Below are positions 7,886 to 15,541 of a DNA stretch of 39,819 bases, in pieces. A model generated the notes under the pieces. That model searched no databases and had not been told where the DNA came from. It was given only the letters and a program-made list of their open reading frames with translations. How positions within the stretch are numbered: the stretch's first letter is position 1; every line of letters begins with the position of its first letter. Location of the stretch: positions 1 through 39,819 of the forward strand of contig JBDSZL010000075.1 of NCBI GenBank assembly GCA_039925145.1, given 5' to 3'. Source of the stretch: JBDSZL01 sp039925145. Lineage in GTDB: Bacteria; Acidobacteriota; Vicinamibacteria; Vicinamibacterales; SCN-69-37. Position numbers and translations under genes: made by a program.

Positions 7886-10435
7886 TTACGGCGTATAGGC
7901 TTCCACCTCAGCGATGCGACTCCAGGTCCGGCCCGCGGCTGAAACCCACACCCGGATCCTCGATGTTGTCAGATCCGGAAAGGTCACTTGCCGCCATACG
8001 GAGGTGTTGCCGGTTACGATGCCTCCGGGGACCGAAACCCACTGCGTTCCTGTCCAGTACTCAACTGAGAAGTTGCTGAGTCCGTACAGCGAAAACGTCA
8101 TCGATGTGGTCGGTTCTCCCGGGGCAGCGTAGTTGTCCTGCACGCTGAAGACGTCAATCTCGCCGATGGTCTGGGCACCGTTGAAGTCGACCTCCAGCCA
8201 ATCGGGCCAGGCGTCCGGCGTCCCATCGTTCCAGCCTCCGCCGGCCCCCCAGTTCTGCCCCCTGCGGTCTCCGTTGATGGCGCCGCTCGCCGCGTAGCCG
8301 CTGTTATAGGTGGAAGACCCAATGGCAGACGCGCCATTGGCGGCCGCGGCGACGTTGACCCGGCCAGAAGGGGGCGGTGCCGCATACGCTTCGACCTCCG
8401 CCACTCGGCTAAAGGTTGTTGCAGCGACGTTGACCCAGACTCGAATCTTGGCGGTGGTCAGAGGCGCAAAGGTGACGATTCGCCACACCTGCGAATTGCC
8501 CGAGACCGTGCCACCGGGAATCGGAAGCCACTGGGTCCCGGTCCAGTACTCCAACGAGAAAGCCGTGAGCCCATACTGGGTGAACGTCATCGACGCTGTC
8601 GGGTCGGCGGGTGACCCGTACGCGTCCTGCACGCTGAAGACGTCAATCTCGCCGATGGTCTGGGCACCGTTGAAGTCGACCTCCAGCCAATCGGGCCAGC
8701 TGTCAGGCGTCGCATCGTTCCAGCCCCCGCCCGCGCCCCAATTCTGCCCCCTGCGGTCTCCGTTGATGGCGCCGCTCGCCGCGTAGCCGCTGTTATAAGT
8801 GGAAGACCCAATGGCAGACGCGCCATTAGCGGCAGCGGCGACATTGACCCGGCCAGAAGGGGGCGGTGCCGTGCTTCCCACGACGATCGACACGGGTTGC
8901 GATGTCCCCGTGGCGCCAGTCGTGTCAGTCGCCGAGGCCGTGATCGCATAGGTGCCCACCCCGACGTTGCTCCACGTGAACGAATAGGGGCTCGACGTGT
9001 CTGTCCCAAGCGGCGTGCCGTTCGCGTAGAACGTCACCTGCGCAATGCCGTCTGCGTCAGTGGCTGTGGCAGACAACGCGATTGTGGCGGGCGCCGTGAA
9101 AGCGGTGCCCGCAGCTGGGCCAGTCACGCTCACGGCCGGAGCCGTCGGACCGGCAATGCTCGCGGCGGCGCGAAACACGTTCAGCCTCCCACCGCTGGCC
9201 ACAAGACCGCTCCACTGCGGCAGCACGTCCACACTGCTGAGCAGGGCCGCCTTCAACGCGGCGACGGTGAGCCCTTTGTTGTACGACGTGAGCAGCGCCG
9301 CCGCTCCGGCAACGAGAGGCGTGGCCATGCTCGTTCCAGCTGAGCTCGCATACCCCGACCCGTAGGTGCTCACAATCGAGACTCCGGGCGCCCCGAGATC
9401 GACCGACGTGAATCCGAAGTTGCTGAAGCTCGCCCGCGAGTCGCTGGTGTCAGACGCCGCAACCGACACGATGCTCGCCGAGGTCAGACTCGCGGGGTCG
9501 AACGGCGCTGAATCGATGTTCACCCCGGAGTTGCCCGCCGCAAAGACGTTCAGGATGCCTGCGTTACCTGCGCGGTCGATGGCACTCTGGAGCACGGTCG
9601 GCACTCCGCCACTCCGTGGCCCGCCATAGCTGTTACTCGACGCTCGAATGTCCACGCCGCGGTTCTTCAGCGCCACGAGGTAGTTGAAGCATTCGACGAT
9701 GCCCGAGTCGTAGCCGTTGCCGCTGGCGTCGATGAACTTGCACGAGAGCACCTTGGTGTTCCAGCTCACCCCGACCACGCCTTCGCCGTTGTTGCCCACC
9801 GCGGCAATGGTCCCAAAGGTGTGCGTGCCGTGCCCGTGATCGTCCATCGGATCGCCGTCCCGGTTCGCGACGTCGATGCCATACACGTCGTCGACATATC
9901 CGTTGTGGTCGTCATCCACGCCGTTGCCCGGCACCTCCCCGGGGTTGCGCCAGAGATTCGCGGCCAGGTCGGGGTGGTTGTAGTTCACGCCCGTATCGAG
10001 GTCGGCCACCACGATGGTCGGACTCCCCGTGCCGTAGGACGCCCAGGCGTCCTGCGCCTGGATTCGCTCGAGCCCCCACATACTGCCGTTGAGCCAGTAC
10101 GGGTCGTTTGGCGCCTGCACGACCTGACGACGGTAATTGGGCTGCGCGGATTCGACCTCTGGCATCGCACGAAACGCTGCAAGCATGGCTTGCAGGTTGG
10201 CCGCTCGCGGCAGCCGCACGTGGTCGATGTCGAGGTCGAGAAATCGGCCGATGGCCGCCGAGGCACGACCGGTCAGGATGTCATTGCGCCGGCTGACAGA
10301 GACGCCGGCACGGTACTTCACCAGCACCTCGCCCGGAATCGCGTCAGCCGTCTCCCCAACGGGCTGCTGCCCTCGCACAACGGCGAGCGCCAACAATAGG
10401 GCCGCGGCCGTGGCGGCTGCCTGCAACTTCTTCAT
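7886..10435 (-). CDS. Secreted S8 (subtilisin-like) serine protease with Ig-like and two discoidin-like domains
   Basis: An 849-residue protein. The order is: signal peptide (about 1-22), inhibitor-like propeptide with PGEVLVKYRAG (about 34-105), and subtilase catalytic domain. The triad is Asp147 (DLDTG), His202 (GHGTH) and Ser369 (AGTSMATP), with the oxyanion Asn302 in AAGNSG. Next comes an Ig-like domain (about 433-523), then two F5/8-type discoidin-like domains that each begin PPPSGRVNVAAAANG. The two domains are almost identical over much of their DNA at an offset of 489 bp. Such domains usually bind sugars or surface polymers, so the protease is probably retained on the extracellular matrix. 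It has no PEP-CTERM tail. It is transcribed away from the neighbouring GT-C gene. Confidence 0.92.
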   Translation of the reverse strand: MKKLQAAATAAALLLALAVVRGQQPVGETADAIPGEVLVKYRAGVSVSRRNDILTGRASAAIGRFLDLDIDHVRLPRAANLQAMLAAFRAMPEVESAQPNYRRQVVQAPNDPYWLNGSMWGLERIQAQDAWASYGTGSPTIVVADLDTGVNYNHPDLAANLWRNPGEVPGNGVDDDHNGYVDDVYGIDVANRDGDPMDDHGHGTHTFGTIAAVGNNGEGVVGVSWNTKVLSCKFIDASGNGYDSGIVECFNYLVALKNRGVDIRASSNSYGGPRSGGVPTVLQSAIDRAGNAGILNVFAAGNSGVNIDSAPFDPASLTSASIVSVAASDTSDSRASFSNFGFTSVDLGAPGVSIVSTYGSGYASSAGTSMATPLVAGAAALLTSYNKGLTVAALKAALLSSVDVLPQWSGLVASGGRLNVFRAAASIAGPTAPAVSVTGPAAGTAFTAPATIALSATATDADGIAQVTFYANGTPLGTDTSSPYSFTWSNVGVGTYAITASATDTTGATGTSQPVSIVVGSTAPPPSGRVNVAAAANGASAIGSSTYNSGYAASGAINGDRRGQNWGAGGGWNDATPDSWPDWLEVDFNGAQTIGEIDVFSVQDAYGSPADPTASMTFTQYGLTAFSLEYWTGTQWLPIPGGTVSGNSQVWRIVTFAPLTTAKIRVWVNVAATTFSRVAEVEAYAAPPPSGRVNVAAAANGASAIGSSTYNSGYAASGAINGDRRGQNWGAGGGWNDGTPDAWPDWLEVDFNGAQTIGEIDVFSVQDNYAAPGEPTTSMTFSLYGLSNFSVEYWTGTQWVSVPGGIVTGNTSVWRQVTFPDLTTSRIRVWVSAAGRTWSRIAEVEAYTP
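8135..8870 (-). repeat. Tandem in-frame duplication inside the protease gene (489-bp period)
   Basis: Blocks around 8140-8375 and 8629-8865 match almost base for base, for example around the segments encoding NGAQTIGEIDVFSVQD and SGYAASGAINGDRRGQNWG. The offset is 489 bp, exactly 163 codons, so the frame is kept. The remaining part of each domain is more diverged, suggesting either duplication followed by selection or patchy gene conversion. Confidence 0.85.
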
Positions 10436-10724
10436 CGGTGGTCCTTCGATTCGTAGGCAATTCCGGGTTGTTGCTAAGAGCGACTTCTCAGAAGGCGGCG
10501 GCCACGCCCTGCCAGTCGTGGATGACGTGGAACATTGGACGTGGAGGAGGGCGTCATGATGACACCTCGTCTAAGCCTGTTCAATGGTTCATCGGTCTGG
10601 CGCGCCGCTTTCAGCAGGGGCGCACGGCGGCCGTCACCTCCAGCGGTCTATCAATCAATGGTCGCCGTCCCATCACTTGGGAGGGGGAAGTGAACCAGGT
10701 ATTTTAATGACGCTATGATGGCCA
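10436..10724. other. Divergent intergenic region between protease and GT-C gene
   Basis: About 290 bases separate the two divergently read genes, so both promoters should be here. I see a weak TATGAT at about 10714-10719 just before the GT-C gene but no convincing partner -35 box. No hairpin or convincing small gene was found. Confidence 0.35.
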
Positions 10725-12221
10725 ATGCTTTTCGAACAGCCGTCGGCCCGACGCGAAATCCTTCAATGGAGCCTGTTCACTGCCATTTACGTCATCGTTG
10801 TTGGGCACCTCGCCTCCCGCCGCCTTCTGTGGAGCGACGAAATCACCTCTGTGATGATGTCGCGGGCGCCTGGGTGGGGCGTCTTGTGGGACAGTGCGCT
10901 TCACGGACCTGACACGCTGCCGCCACTCAATGTTCTGCTCATGCGCCTGACGCGGTTGCCTCAGCCTTGGATAGAGCTAGGCGCACGCCTCCCCTCGATC
11001 TTCGGGGTCTGGCTGGCGGCGCTCTCGGTGTACAGCATCATTCGGTCGGCGGCCAGGTCAGAGGCGGCGTGGTGCGGCGTGTTCCTGCTGCTGATGACCG
11101 CCGCTCTACCCTACGCAGTCGAGGCGCGGCCGTACGGCCTGCTTCTCGGATGCTCTTCAGCAGCAGTCGCGCTATGGGTCTATAGCAATCGCAGTGGAGC
11201 GTCGCCGCTTGTCACGGGGGCACTTATTGCGACACTGCTGGTCGCTGCCGTCTGGGTTCACTGGTTCGGTGTCCTGGCCTGGTTCGTGGTGGGCATTCTC
11301 GAAGTCTGGCAATTCCGTTTGAGACTCCGGCCTCAGCTGTGGCTGCCTCTCGTGGCTGGCGGGCTGCTCTGTCTCCCCCTTTTTCCTTTTGCAATGCACG
11401 CGAAGGAGTATTCCGCGGTTATGGTCTGGCGGATTCCGGACGTCTGGAGCCTCTGGACGTTATATGCGGGATTATTGCCGGCAAGCACGCTCGTGCTGGG
11501 ACTGGTCATCGGCGTCGTGGGGGCGAGAGAGGGCAGTCGTACATCGGCAACGCAGAATGAGACGAAAAGGCTCGCGCCAGCGCTCCGTTCTGCAGTGATG
11601 CTGGCTCTTATACCCTTCCTCGGCTACCTCTTGGCGTTGGGTGGCGTCGGCGTCGTCACCGTGCGCTACACACTGGCGGGCGCGGCCGGCGTCTCGATGT
11701 TGATCGCCCTCGCCCTTGTGCCTCTGGTCGCTAGCCGACGGACTCTGGCGCTGTGCACCTGCCTTCTTGCCGCTGGAGCCTTCGAGGAGGCCGCGCAGAT
11801 AAAGCATGACATGACGGAAGTGGGGGCTGTCCGGAATCAGATCGGTCCCTTTTCCATCCTGAGAACCGGAGCGGATAGCGGCGACGTGGATTTGCCCATC
11901 CTCGTCTCCGATATTCATGTCTACCTGCCTCTAATCCAATACGCGCCAACCTCTTTGGCGCATCGTCTCGTGTACGTGACCGGGCAGAATCCTCAAGCGA
12001 CATTTCAAATGGAGCGGTACGCCCAGTGGTTTCCAGTCCGGACGCTCTCCCAGGAACAGGCGTTCGCGGCAACCCGGTTCCTGATCTATGTTGCGGGTGA
12101 CGATTTGCTGCTGCCCGGAGCACTAAACCGTGGGTGGCACGTCTCAGCGGAACCTTTGGGAATCAACCCTCAGACTTTCCCTCGGCCCGGCTACCTCCTC
12201 TTGGCAGAGCGGATTCCCTAA
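10725..12221 (+). CDS. GT-C fold membrane glycosyltransferase (GT39-like)
   Basis: A 498-residue polytopic membrane protein with roughly ten hydrophobic segments and a soluble C-terminal part. The first outer loop carries Asp38-Glu39 in LLWSDEITS, the acidic pair expected of lipid-phosphate-sugar-dependent GT-C enzymes (ArnT/PMT type). PPLNVLLMRL and YAVEARPYGLLLG are further hallmarks of the family. It should transfer a sugar from a polyprenyl-phosphate donor on the outer face of the inner membrane. It stands alone on the plus strand, divergent from the protease and convergent with another GT-C gene. The acceptor is unknown. Confidence 0.82.
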   Translation: MLFEQPSARREILQWSLFTAIYVIVVGHLASRRLLWSDEITSVMMSRAPGWGVLWDSALHGPDTLPPLNVLLMRLTRLPQPWIELGARLPSIFGVWLAALSVYSIIRSAARSEAAWCGVFLLLMTAALPYAVEARPYGLLLGCSSAAVALWVYSNRSGASPLVTGALIATLLVAAVWVHWFGVLAWFVVGILEVWQFRLRLRPQLWLPLVAGGLLCLPLFPFAMHAKEYSAVMVWRIPDVWSLWTLYAGLLPASTLVLGLVIGVVGAREGSRTSATQNETKRLAPALRSAVMLALIPFLGYLLALGGVGVVTVRYTLAGAAGVSMLIALALVPLVASRRTLALCTCLLAAGAFEEAAQIKHDMTEVGAVRNQIGPFSILRTGADSGDVDLPILVSDIHVYLPLIQYAPTSLAHRLVYVTGQNPQATFQMERYAQWFPVRTLSQEQAFAATRFLIYVAGDDLLLPGALNRGWHVSAEPLGINPQTFPRPGYLLLAERIP

Positions 12222-12240
12222 CCGGGGAATTCGAAGACGG

Positions 12241-13764
12241 TCACCTCGACTGCCACTCGTAGATGTTGAGCCCGTCGATGTGTTTGACCAGCACATAGGG
12301 CTGAAAATCCATACCCAAGTACCGAGCCGGCAGGGGACGCTCAGCGGGTGACACGATGAACCGGAGCGTTCCGTCGTGTGCCATGCGAACCAAGGTCCCG
12401 TAGTCGACCATGCCTTTCGAAAGAGCGTTCTCCGCAAGCTCGCGTTGGGGAATGATCACGCGATCGGCCATCATCGGAATAAGTGGGAAGGCGAACGACA
12501 TGAGCCGAGCGTCTGGAGTCGCTGTGAGTCCCTCTCGCAGCCACGCCCGCGCTGGCTCGAACGCTGCGAACGTTTGATCTGGCACCGGTCGAAGCGATCG
12601 GGATTCGGATCGGCCATATACGCCGAGATAGAACTGGGAGGTCGCGATGGTTAGCGTGAAAAGCGCGACCCACGTGCCCAGAACTCGGAAGCCCTTTGAG
12701 CCCGGAAGGGGCGGCGCGCCATCGATCGTCGTGGTCAGGCCAGCAGCGGCCAGAATCATGGTCAGCACGAGCGGCTCGTCAAGGTAGTTTCGATCCGCTC
12801 CGTCTTTCAGCGCTGTGGCTGCCATGACGCCCCACAAGATCAGCTGTGTGGCGACAAGGTAGCGGACCAATGGTGGCGTACAACGTTCCTCCACCCAGTG
12901 GTGCATGATCACCAGGGTCGTGGCCAACAGCGGTCCGAATTCAATAAATGCCACCAGATAGATCAGGTTCACTGCAGCATAGACGTTGAGAGACTGGCGG
13001 ACCCCGTCGATGACGTGGCGCCACAGAAAGGGGCCGAATAGAACAGGCAGCAGAAGCCCGCCCATTGCGATGGCACCGCCGAGTACTCCGAGCGAGCCGA
13101 CGATCTGTGCCCAGCGACGGTGCACTAGGGACGGCAGTACGGCGAAGGCCAACGCGATCAGGCCATTCTGCTTGGCCAATCCTGCGACTAAGGCCAGTGC
13201 GCCCGCCGTCAATACCCACCGGCGGTTCGCTCCTCTTGCTGTTGCTTCCAGGCCGCACCAAAACGCCGCAAAGACCAGTAAGTCGACCAACGCATCGGGG
13301 CGCGCCAGGTACGACCAGGGCAAGATGACACACGCGATTGAGGCGCACCCGACGATGGAAATCCAGAGGGGCACCCGCAAGGTCTTGCGTAACAACACAC
13401 CCGCACCGGCGCACGTGGTCAGCGCGAGAGCCAGCGACACCCCCCGCGAGGTGGTGACGACGGCTGTGGTGTCGAGCGCCTGAACGCCAAGGAGCTTGCA
13501 CACCCACGCGGCCAAAAAGTAATAGCCCGGCGAATACTGTGTGATGTCAAAAGGAGGGAGGTCCGGATCCCCATAGAGTTGACCGCCGAGTAGCAGTTTG
13601 GTGACGCTATACGCCACGTTCATCTCGGCGCCCTTTACCAATGCCAGTCCGCTGCTCACAGTCCAGAGAGCGCACCCCACCGAGACCGACGCAGCCAACA
13701 CTGTCAACCCGACTAGGACACTGGGCCGAAAAGGCCACGTACCATCAGCGGAAGATGCCGGCAT
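12241..13764 (-). CDS. GT-C fold membrane glycosyltransferase-like protein
   Basis: A 507-residue polytopic membrane protein with about ten hydrophobic segments. After the first membrane helix it has an outer loop with GQLYGDPDLPPFDITQYSPG and YYFLAAW, a layout seen in GT39/GT87-like enzymes, and later LARPDALVDLL and AGLAKQNGLIALAF. The start at ATG 13764 follows GAGGTAAGG, where the TAA is the stop of the upstream methyltransferase. The ribosome site therefore sits over that stop codon and the genes are translationally coupled. It is the last gene of the long minus-strand operon headed by the exosortase. Its role would be adding a sugar from a lipid-linked donor; the substrate is unknown. 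Confidence 0.75.
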   Translation of the reverse strand: MPASSADGTWPFRPSVLVGLTVLAASVSVGCALWTVSSGLALVKGAEMNVAYSVTKLLLGGQLYGDPDLPPFDITQYSPGYYFLAAWVCKLLGVQALDTTAVVTTSRGVSLALALTTCAGAGVLLRKTLRVPLWISIVGCASIACVILPWSYLARPDALVDLLVFAAFWCGLEATARGANRRWVLTAGALALVAGLAKQNGLIALAFAVLPSLVHRRWAQIVGSLGVLGGAIAMGGLLLPVLFGPFLWRHVIDGVRQSLNVYAAVNLIYLVAFIEFGPLLATTLVIMHHWVEERCTPPLVRYLVATQLILWGVMAATALKDGADRNYLDEPLVLTMILAAAGLTTTIDGAPPLPGSKGFRVLGTWVALFTLTIATSQFYLGVYGRSESRSLRPVPDQTFAAFEPARAWLREGLTATPDARLMSFAFPLIPMMADRVIIPQRELAENALSKGMVDYGTLVRMAHDGTLRFIVSPAERPLPARYLGMDFQPYVLVKHIDGLNIYEWQSR

Positions 13765-13771
13765 CGGTGCC

Positions 13772-14506
13772 TTACCTCGACCAGATTGCCACAACGGTTT
13801 TTCCTACGGCGTGGCCGCACGCCGGGTCCAACCATGTAGAGATTGGAATGATGTACCCGTCCCAGAACTGAATCTGCCCCAGGGTCGGCATACGACTCTT
13901 TAGCAAGATCTTGTTGGCAAGTGATGCCAGCAAGCCAGCACTGTCCAAATAGAACGCCCGAATCAGACGTAGCGTTGGAGGAGCGGCGCGCACCAGGGAC
14001 GCTCTGCTATAGCGGCGACAATGTCCGACCGCCTCGTCGAAGGGGCTGGACAGCCACTGACCGGCCGGCGATAGGACAACGATTCGCCCATGCGGGCTGA
14101 GGTGGGTGGCCGCAAGCCTGAGTTCGCCGCGGTCGTCCGGGATGTGCTCGAGCACGTCGCTGTACAGCAGCGTATCGTATGCGTCCCCCGCAGGCACGGA
14201 CATCAAGGTCCCGGTCAGGACGCGCGACGGGACAGGAAACGGGCGCTCATCCAAGCCTTGTCTCAAGCGGGACGCAAGGGACTCGTCAGGCTCGAGGCAC
14301 GTCCAGCTCGACACGCCTGCTGTGCATAGAAATCGTCCGGTTCCGCCGATGCCCGCGCCTACTTCGAGAACGCGACCACGGATGTGCGGCGCGAGAGCGC
14401 TGCCGCAGTAGCTCTTCCAGTGTGTGGCGTGTTTGAAGAGATCGAGTTCATCCCCTGGATATGCGTACTCCGTCATGCGTGTGCGTGGGAGGCCATCAGC
14501 CTGCAT
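13772..14506 (-). CDS. Class I SAM-dependent methyltransferase
   Basis: About 244 residues. Motif I is RVLEVGAGIGGTGRFL, strand 2 ends WTCLEPDES, and strand 4 is YDTLLYSDVLEHIPDDRGEL, followed by LSPHGRIVVLSPAGQWLSSPFDEAVGHCRRY. This belongs to the Methyltransf_11/12-type group often found next to DPM1-like GT2 enzymes in glycan or lipid-modification operons. Two starts are possible: ATG 14506, overlapping the end of the GT2 gene by 11 bases, or ATG 14476, giving MTEYAYPGDELDLF. Neither has a strong ribosome site. The gene is coupled to the GT-C gene downstream. The substrate may be a glycolipid intermediate (inference). Confidence 0.83.
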   Translation of the reverse strand: MQADGLPRTRMTEYAYPGDELDLFKHATHWKSYCGSALAPHIRGRVLEVGAGIGGTGRFLCTAGVSSWTCLEPDESLASRLRQGLDERPFPVPSRVLTGTLMSVPAGDAYDTLLYSDVLEHIPDDRGELRLAATHLSPHGRIVVLSPAGQWLSSPFDEAVGHCRRYSRASLVRAAPPTLRLIRAFYLDSAGLLASLANKILLKSRMPTLGQIQFWDGYIIPISTWLDPACGHAVGKTVVAIWSR

Positions 14507-15536
14507 TCTCAGCCCGGATCTTTGCGACCTCGTACACTTCACCGACGAAGTAGCTGAAGTCTCTCGATGGGATGAAGAGTGGCTGCGAGCGAGCATGGAG
14601 CACGAGAAAGATGAACGACATTGCCACCGCCACAGCCTGTGTGAGAAAAAAGAGAATCAATCCGACCGCCGCCGTGGTCCAGCCAGGGATCGCAAGGATC
14701 GTGAAGAGGCGAATGCCAATCACGGCGACAAGCATGGCCAGCGCGATGACGCAGAGCACCATGACGCCGATGAGAAGGCGGACGCCGACCAGCTCGGAGT
14801 GAACAGAAAACGCACTGAGGCCGTGCGCGACTAGGCTAACGAAATTCATTTGTGATTCGCCGCTGAGGCGATGCGCCCGTGCAGTCGGAACGAGCACGCG
14901 AGGAATTCGCGCCTTGAATACTGCCGCGGCATAGTGGTTCCACAGCTCAGAAACCACAACCAGGCTTTGGAGCTGCCGAGCAGGGACTGCACTGAAGTTC
15001 CCCACACGCACGGGAATGCCCGTGAGCACAAAGTGCAGCCATCGGTAGAGGGCGTAGCATGTCGTGAAGAGCGCTCCTTCAGAGCGTCGGCGTCGCTCCG
15101 CGAAGACCACGGCTCCGAACTGTTCAGCCTCGGCCCGATCTAGGAGCAAGCGGACATCTGCCGGATCGTCCTCACCGTCACCGTCCATGACGATGAGAAC
15201 ATCAGGCTTGGTGTGTGCCGCGACGTAGGCCAACCCAATCGCGATTGCACGCTGGTGCCCCAAGTTGCGACGGAGAGAAACGACAGTGATCTTTTCGATG
15301 CCGTCGAAGCCAGTTGTCAGTGCTTCGGTGGGCATCCTGACGAAAGACCCATCGTCGATCACCACGAGCTGCGCCGTCCGCCCTGCACCTAGTAATACAC
15401 GGTCCAACGAAGGCAAGAGCAACATCAGTGCCGCCCAGTCGTTGTAGACAGGGATCAGAATGTCAATCCGGCGCGGGGTCGCCAGCTGTGATACTGACGG
15501 ATTAGAGACCGTCGTTCCCACAAACAAGCCTGCCAT
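14496..15536 (-). CDS. DPM1/GtrB-like polyprenyl-phosphate family 2 glycosyltransferase
   Basis: A 346-residue GT2 enzyme with a catalytic domain and two C-terminal transmembrane helices. Motifs are RRIDILIPVYNDW, LVVIDDGSF, SLRRNLGHQRAIAIGLAY and the metal/donor site VMDGDGEDDP, the counterpart of the DADLQDPP motif of dolichol-phosphate mannose synthases. Hydrophobic helices follow in LLIGVMVLCVIALAMLVAVI and the next segment. This architecture makes a polyprenyl-phosphate sugar, the donor type that GT-C enzymes use, and a GT-C gene is two genes downstream in the same operon. The start is set at ATG 15536, just after the fusion gene's stop, because the longer upstream frame lies over that gene. 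Confidence 0.88.
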   Translation of the reverse strand: MAGLFVGTTVSNPSVSQLATPRRIDILIPVYNDWAALMLLLPSLDRVLLGAGRTAQLVVIDDGSFVRMPTEALTTGFDGIEKITVVSLRRNLGHQRAIAIGLAYVAAHTKPDVLIVMDGDGEDDPADVRLLLDRAEAEQFGAVVFAERRRRSEGALFTTCYALYRWLHFVLTGIPVRVGNFSAVPARQLQSLVVVSELWNHYAAAVFKARIPRVLVPTARAHRLSGESQMNFVSLVAHGLSAFSVHSELVGVRLLIGVMVLCVIALAMLVAVIGIRLFTILAIPGWTTAAVGLILFFLTQAVAVAMSFIFLVLHARSQPLFIPSRDFSYFVGEVYEVAKIRAENAG

Positions 15537-15541
15537 GATGG

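Noticed and set aside
6840..7898. Plus-strand frame of 352 codons opposite the ABC permease
   Set aside because: Composition is His/Arg/Gln-rich with no motif, and the permease on the other strand has a strong ribosome site and membrane helices.
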